Assembly (NCBI GenBank): GCA_905193145.1 | Contig: CAJJNP010000055.1 | Span: 1 to 17,188, forward strand | Reading direction: 5' to 3' | DNA: 17,188 nt | Source of the DNA: an uncultured Odoribacter sp. | GTDB taxonomy: Bacteria > Bacteroidota > Bacteroidia > Bacteroidales > Marinifilaceae | Shown here: positions 14,247 to 17,188 of the stretch, one piece after another | How the letters are laid out: each line of letters opens with the position of its first letter | Numbering within the stretch: position 1 is the stretch's first letter | The notes under the pieces: generated by a model | What the model was told of the DNA's origin: nothing | Databases searched by the model: none | The model's input: only the letters and a program-made list of their open reading frames with translations | Translations under genes and position numbers: made by a program

Positions 14247-17030
14247 TTATCGAGTCCTGTCGTACCAAGAGTCCTTTTTTGTCAGCTTTAAGTCGCGCAA
14301 CATGCTGGAACGTACATTGATTTGAAAGTTATATGACTGGTGGGTACCAAATGGTATACATGAAAAGGTCATTTCCCAACAATGTAAGTCTCGGGTGATA
14401 TTAAAGCTAGTCGCAGTAATCTCTTTTTGCTGGAAGTCAAAGCCGGTTCGGAATGAGAATTTCCACTTGGGGGTCAATGAGAAATTCCCGTTGGCACTGA
14501 TAATTTGTGATATGGTATTTTTGCTCAACGGTTTCGTTGCTCCTTCAGCTCTGTTAGGAGAATAATTTTTAGAATAGTTGAATGAATAATCCAGACTGAT
14601 ACTCCAAGGAACTTCAAAGTCCATGTATTCATCGTATCGTCCTCCTAGAATAGGGTCTTTTTCTTCTTTCTTTTTACCATTGTCAGAAGAAAACTGGATA
14701 CCTGTAGATGCTGTTACACGTGTTAAACGTCCAATACCTCCGGAATATTTGTTGATACGTTGTGCGTTGGCATTGATGGCATACGGATCAAGGGTTCCGG
14801 TGAGGTTGATATTTACTTTGTTGTTGAAAATTTTTGTACGTGCAGTCAATGAGATATTGCTCCAACGCATGGAGTCGGCAAAGAAATTATAACTGCTGGC
14901 AATACGGAAACTTTCTAATATCTTGACTTTTTTGAATTCTTCTTTACCGGTTGAGTCATCGTCATTACGCACTTTCATTTCTACATTATTGTCAATGCTC
15001 AAATTTAAGGTTGCGCTCTGTTGAGAACGTTCGGAACTGGTGGGTGTGCCGTATACTTGACCTTCAAAAATGGAGTATCTTTGTTCCTGACCATTTCTGT
15101 CTAAGTATGTTTTCCAGTATTTATCAGGGTCGACTCCCCAATTGGGAGAGTAGGATATGCTTGCACTTGGGCTTAATACATGGCGGATTGCATGTACTTT
15201 TTTGTCTGGCTTGAATTGGTACATACCGTAGATTGTCGGATTATAGGACATCGATATGCTCGTCGTATAATTGTGTGCATAATGAAGACCATAAATCGTA
15301 TCCATCGGAATATAGCCATAGTTGGCCATGGTTGAGTCTGTTACCCAATTTCCTTTTCGAATAGATTTGAGGTAGGCAACACCTTTGTAGTTTATTGAAG
15401 GTGAAATGGATAAGTCTTTGACTATGTTGATGCTGGTACTCAATGGAATGGAGTGCTGGAATCCATTATCCCAATCTCGTGCAAGGTGTTTGAATGATTC
15501 TCCCAACATGGATTCTTTTGTCTGAATAGAGTTTTTCATTTCAGCACTATAGGTGAAGCCAATGTTTTCATACCATTTCATTTTTCCTACCCGTTCTTTG
15601 CGGCGTAGAGGATAAATTTGTGATACCCGAAAGTTTAAGTTCGGGAATGACAATGAGATGGTAGTGTCTCGGCTGTTTTGGTTATGGTTGAAGCTGGCTG
15701 TAAGGCTGAATGGGCGATCCGGCCATTTTTTACTCCATGAAATACTGGACTGCTTACGTTGATTGGCAATGTCATCAATGTTTGTGCCGCTATTGTAGTA
15801 GTTGTTGCTGGCAGATGACATATCCACTGAAGCAGAGAATGTGGTGTAAGGATTGGCTTTAGGATCCTGGGTATGAGTCCATCGTACAGACCAGTCTTTG
15901 GATTGCGTGTAATCTGGTGTGCCTTTTTCACTTGTGTGGTTGCGGCTCATGCTAAAATTGAAATTACCGCTGAATTTGTACCGCTTGCGATAGGTGGAGC
16001 CTAAGTTTGCTGCCCATGATCCATTGGTGTAAATCGTTCCTGTCAGCGCCATATCAATGTAGTCGCTTATATACCAATAATAACCTCCGTCCCGTAAGTT
16101 GAAGCCACGCATACGCTCTTCTCCGTAAGTAGGCATCAAGATACCGGAGGTTCCTTTTTTGGTGATTGGGAAAAAGCCGAATGGAATGGCTAAAGGAAGA
16201 GGTACATCTTCTATATATAGATTGGCGAATCCAGATACGACTTTTTTGTCTTTGATAAGCTTGGCTTTACTCATTCGAATGTAAAAGTGAGGATGGTCGT
16301 GCTGGTCGCAGGTGGTGTACCAACCATTTTTTACACAATAGATAGAATCGGACATTCGTTTGGTCAGTTTACCTTGTATATACCCTTCTCCTTGTTGTGT
16401 GATAATTTCTTTGACATATGCTTTACCTGTCTTGAAATTGTATTTTAAGTCCAAGCATTCGAATTCTTGAGCACCTTCCTTGAATACAGGTTTGCCCTGC
16501 AATGTACCGGCTGTGTCGGAGACACCACTAGCATAAGCTTCGTTTGTGCCCATGTTCAGTGATATTGAGTCAGCTTTTAGTTCTGTTGTGAGATATTTGA
16601 TAAATCCATTTTTATATAAAAACATCTCTTTGTTTGGTATGGAGAGTTTTATGGAGTCATCAGCTGTGTAGCTGACAATATCTTTAAACATTGGAGCTGG
16701 CACAGAGTCCTGGGCCGTTGTATCTTGTGGGTTTATACTGGGGTGGATGCTATCTGCAACAATGTGTGAGGAATCAGCAATGAAAGTTGTGTCCTGAGTG
16801 ATAGTCTTGACATCTTGTCTTTTTATGGTGCTGTCCTGTTGCTGCTTAACGCTTTGAGAGACTGTGTCTACGTGTTTGATAGCTACCTCTGCAATAGAGT
16901 CTTGCTGCTTCGTATCATTTGTGCTAACCCCTGTTTCATTTTGCACGACATGGGATGCCACGGAACAAGCGGCCATTGCTAAAATGACAGAAAACGTAAT
17001 AAAATGGCTTATGTATGTTCTAATTTGCAA
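14247..17030 (-). CDS. lptD: LptD-like LPS assembly outer-membrane protein (Bacteroidetes type)
   Basis: A 927-residue protein inserting lipopolysaccharide or lipooligosaccharide into the outer leaflet. The N-terminus (about 1-26) is hydrophobic and ends AMAACSVAS, a signal sequence with an ambiguous lipobox at Cys22. Residues about 30-110 are a low-complexity Gln/Asp/Ser/Thr linker. Residues about 115-270 form an OstA/LptA-like beta-jellyroll (LKADSISLNMGTNEAYASG; YIRMSKAKLIKDKKVVSGFA). The rest is a long beta-barrel starting with FGFFPITKKGTSGILMPTYGEE and rich in alternating aromatic strands to the C-terminus. Length agrees with Bacteroidetes LptD (about 850-950). The start is TTG at 17030: an in-frame stop lies at 17040-17042, and the first internal ATG, at 16976, would delete the signal peptide. 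A -7 element lies 57 bp upstream. The gene is followed by an M64 peptidase and diverges from a partial gene at 17116. Confidence 0.9.
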   Translation of the reverse strand: MQIRTYISHFITFSVILAMAACSVASHVVQNETGVSTNDTKQQDSIAEVAIKHVDTVSQSVKQQQDSTIKRQDVKTITQDTTFIADSSHIVADSIHPSINPQDTTAQDSVPAPMFKDIVSYTADDSIKLSIPNKEMFLYKNGFIKYLTTELKADSISLNMGTNEAYASGVSDTAGTLQGKPVFKEGAQEFECLDLKYNFKTGKAYVKEIITQQGEGYIQGKLTKRMSDSIYCVKNGWYTTCDQHDHPHFYIRMSKAKLIKDKKVVSGFANLYIEDVPLPLAIPFGFFPITKKGTSGILMPTYGEERMRGFNLRDGGYYWYISDYIDMALTGTIYTNGSWAANLGSTYRKRYKFSGNFNFSMSRNHTSEKGTPDYTQSKDWSVRWTHTQDPKANPYTTFSASVDMSSASNNYYNSGTNIDDIANQRKQSSISWSKKWPDRPFSLTASFNHNQNSRDTTISLSFPNLNFRVSQIYPLRRKERVGKMKWYENIGFTYSAEMKNSIQTKESMLGESFKHLARDWDNGFQHSIPLSTSINIVKDLSISPSINYKGVAYLKSIRKGNWVTDSTMANYGYIPMDTIYGLHYAHNYTTSISMSYNPTIYGMYQFKPDKKVHAIRHVLSPSASISYSPNWGVDPDKYWKTYLDRNGQEQRYSIFEGQVYGTPTSSERSQQSATLNLSIDNNVEMKVRNDDDSTGKEEFKKVKILESFRIASSYNFFADSMRWSNISLTARTKIFNNKVNINLTGTLDPYAINANAQRINKYSGGIGRLTRVTASTGIQFSSDNGKKKEEKDPILGGRYDEYMDFEVPWSISLDYSFNYSKNYSPNRAEGATKPLSKNTISQIISANGNFSLTPKWKFSFRTGFDFQQKEITATSFNITRDLHCWEMTFSCIPFGTHQSYNFQINVRSSMLRDLKLTKKDSWYDRTR

Positions 17031-17040
17031 TTTATTATAC

Positions 17041-17048
17041 TATTTTTG
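17041..17048 (+). promoter_or_regulatory. Putative -7 element (TATTTTTG) for the divergent gene at 17116
   Basis: Exact TAnnTTTG match on the plus strand, 68 bp before the ATG at 17116. A TTTG lies at 17024-17027, but its 13-bp spacing is shorter than the usual about 19-20 bp. It falls inside the lptD leader, so the two divergent transcripts would overlap at their 5' ends if both are used. Confidence 0.3.
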
Positions 17049-17086
17049 TGATGTATAAACGCATCCCGTTTCTCGGATTCGGAGTG

Positions 17087-17094
17087 CAAATGTA
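17087..17094 (-). promoter_or_regulatory. Putative -7 element (TACATTTG on minus strand) for lptD
   Basis: The plus-strand CAAATGTA reads TACATTTG on the minus strand, an exact TAnnTTTG match, 57 bp before the TTG start of lptD. This predicts a leader of about 50 nt. No clear -33 TTTG is seen. Confidence 0.4.
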
Positions 17095-17115
17095 AGAAAT
17101 AAAGTTTTAAATGTA

Positions 17116-17188
17116 ATGATAAATAGATACGGAATTACAGGAATCTTGATGATGTTTTTGGTTTTTGGTTCCATGCACATCTCCGTAG
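17116..17188 (+). CDS. N-terminus of an exported protein (3' truncated by window)
   Basis: ATG at 17116 opens a frame that stays open to the end of the window, 24 codons. The peptide MINRYGITGILMMFLVFGSM has one Arg followed by a hydrophobic core, as in a signal peptide. An earlier ATG at 17111 is followed at once by a stop. The gene diverges from lptD. In Bacteroides genomes an envelope-related gene such as a cell-wall amidase might be expected next to lptD, but nothing in these 24 codons can confirm that. Confidence 0.55.
   Translation, partial: MINRYGITGILMMFLVFGSMHISV

Noticed and set aside
14224..14268. ATG at 14268 extending the M64 peptidase by 15 residues
   Set aside because: It would overlap the lptD end and place a polar, Gln/Asn-rich stretch before the signal peptide; ATG 14223 gives a normal signal.
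1..17188. CRISPR array, insertion sequence, integrase, tRNA, rRNA or phage genes
   Set aside because: No regularly spaced direct repeats, transposase or integrase motifs, or RNA-gene signatures were seen on reading both strands.

Overview
The window reads as an ordinary chromosomal stretch from a gut Bacteroidales bacterium, most likely Bacteroides or a close relative. The evidence is a SusC/D-type operon tail (DUF4843, PKD-like lipoprotein, TlpA reductase), a GH92 glycosidase lipoprotein, a Bacteroidetes-type LptD, an M64 peptidase, an AAA-ATPase-like/PD-(D/E)XK protein of the kind common in this order, and TAnnTTTG promoter elements. Species cannot be settled from the sequence alone.

Layout. 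(1) Bases 1-3258, + strand: the 3' end of an AT-rich operon encoding a truncated DUF4843 lipoprotein, a PKD-like lipoprotein and a DUF4369/TlpA thioredoxin-fold lipoprotein, closed by a near-perfect hairpin terminator. The SusC/SusD pair expected upstream is outside the window. (2) Bases 3259-3701: an intergenic stretch with a possible 29-codon hydrophobic ORF, a purine/G-rich tract and a promoter element. (3) Bases 3702-5267: a stand-alone ATPase/nuclease-like protein. (4) Bases 5390-8478, + strand: yaaA (peroxide stress), a 49-codon Cys-rich mini-protein absent from long-ORF lists, and a GH92 alpha-mannosidase-like lipoprotein whose start overlaps the mini-protein stop by one base. (5) Bases 8571-11300, - strand: ppdK, converging on GH92, with its own terminator. 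(6) Bases 11507-12939, + strand: a TIGR01212-type radical SAM protein and a ProXp-Ala/PrdX-like prolyl-tRNA deacylase, 5 bp apart. (7) Bases 12949-17030, - strand: lptD, then an M64 (IgA-peptidase-type) metalloprotease 23 bp downstream, converging on the deacylase with a 9-bp gap. (8) Bases 17116-17188, + strand: the first 24 codons of a divergent gene with a signal-peptide-like N-terminus.

Most genes are housekeeping or envelope functions with recognisable families: central carbon metabolism (PPDK), translation quality control, outer-membrane LPS assembly, oxidative stress and glycan trimming. I found no CRISPR array, transposase, phage gene, tRNA or rRNA. I do not see a convincing new multi-gene system. 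The least explained items are the 49-aa Cys-rich protein coupled to GH92, the ATPase/PD-(D/E)XK protein with its unusual leader, the substrate-less PKD/TlpA operon, and the lptD-M64 pairing.
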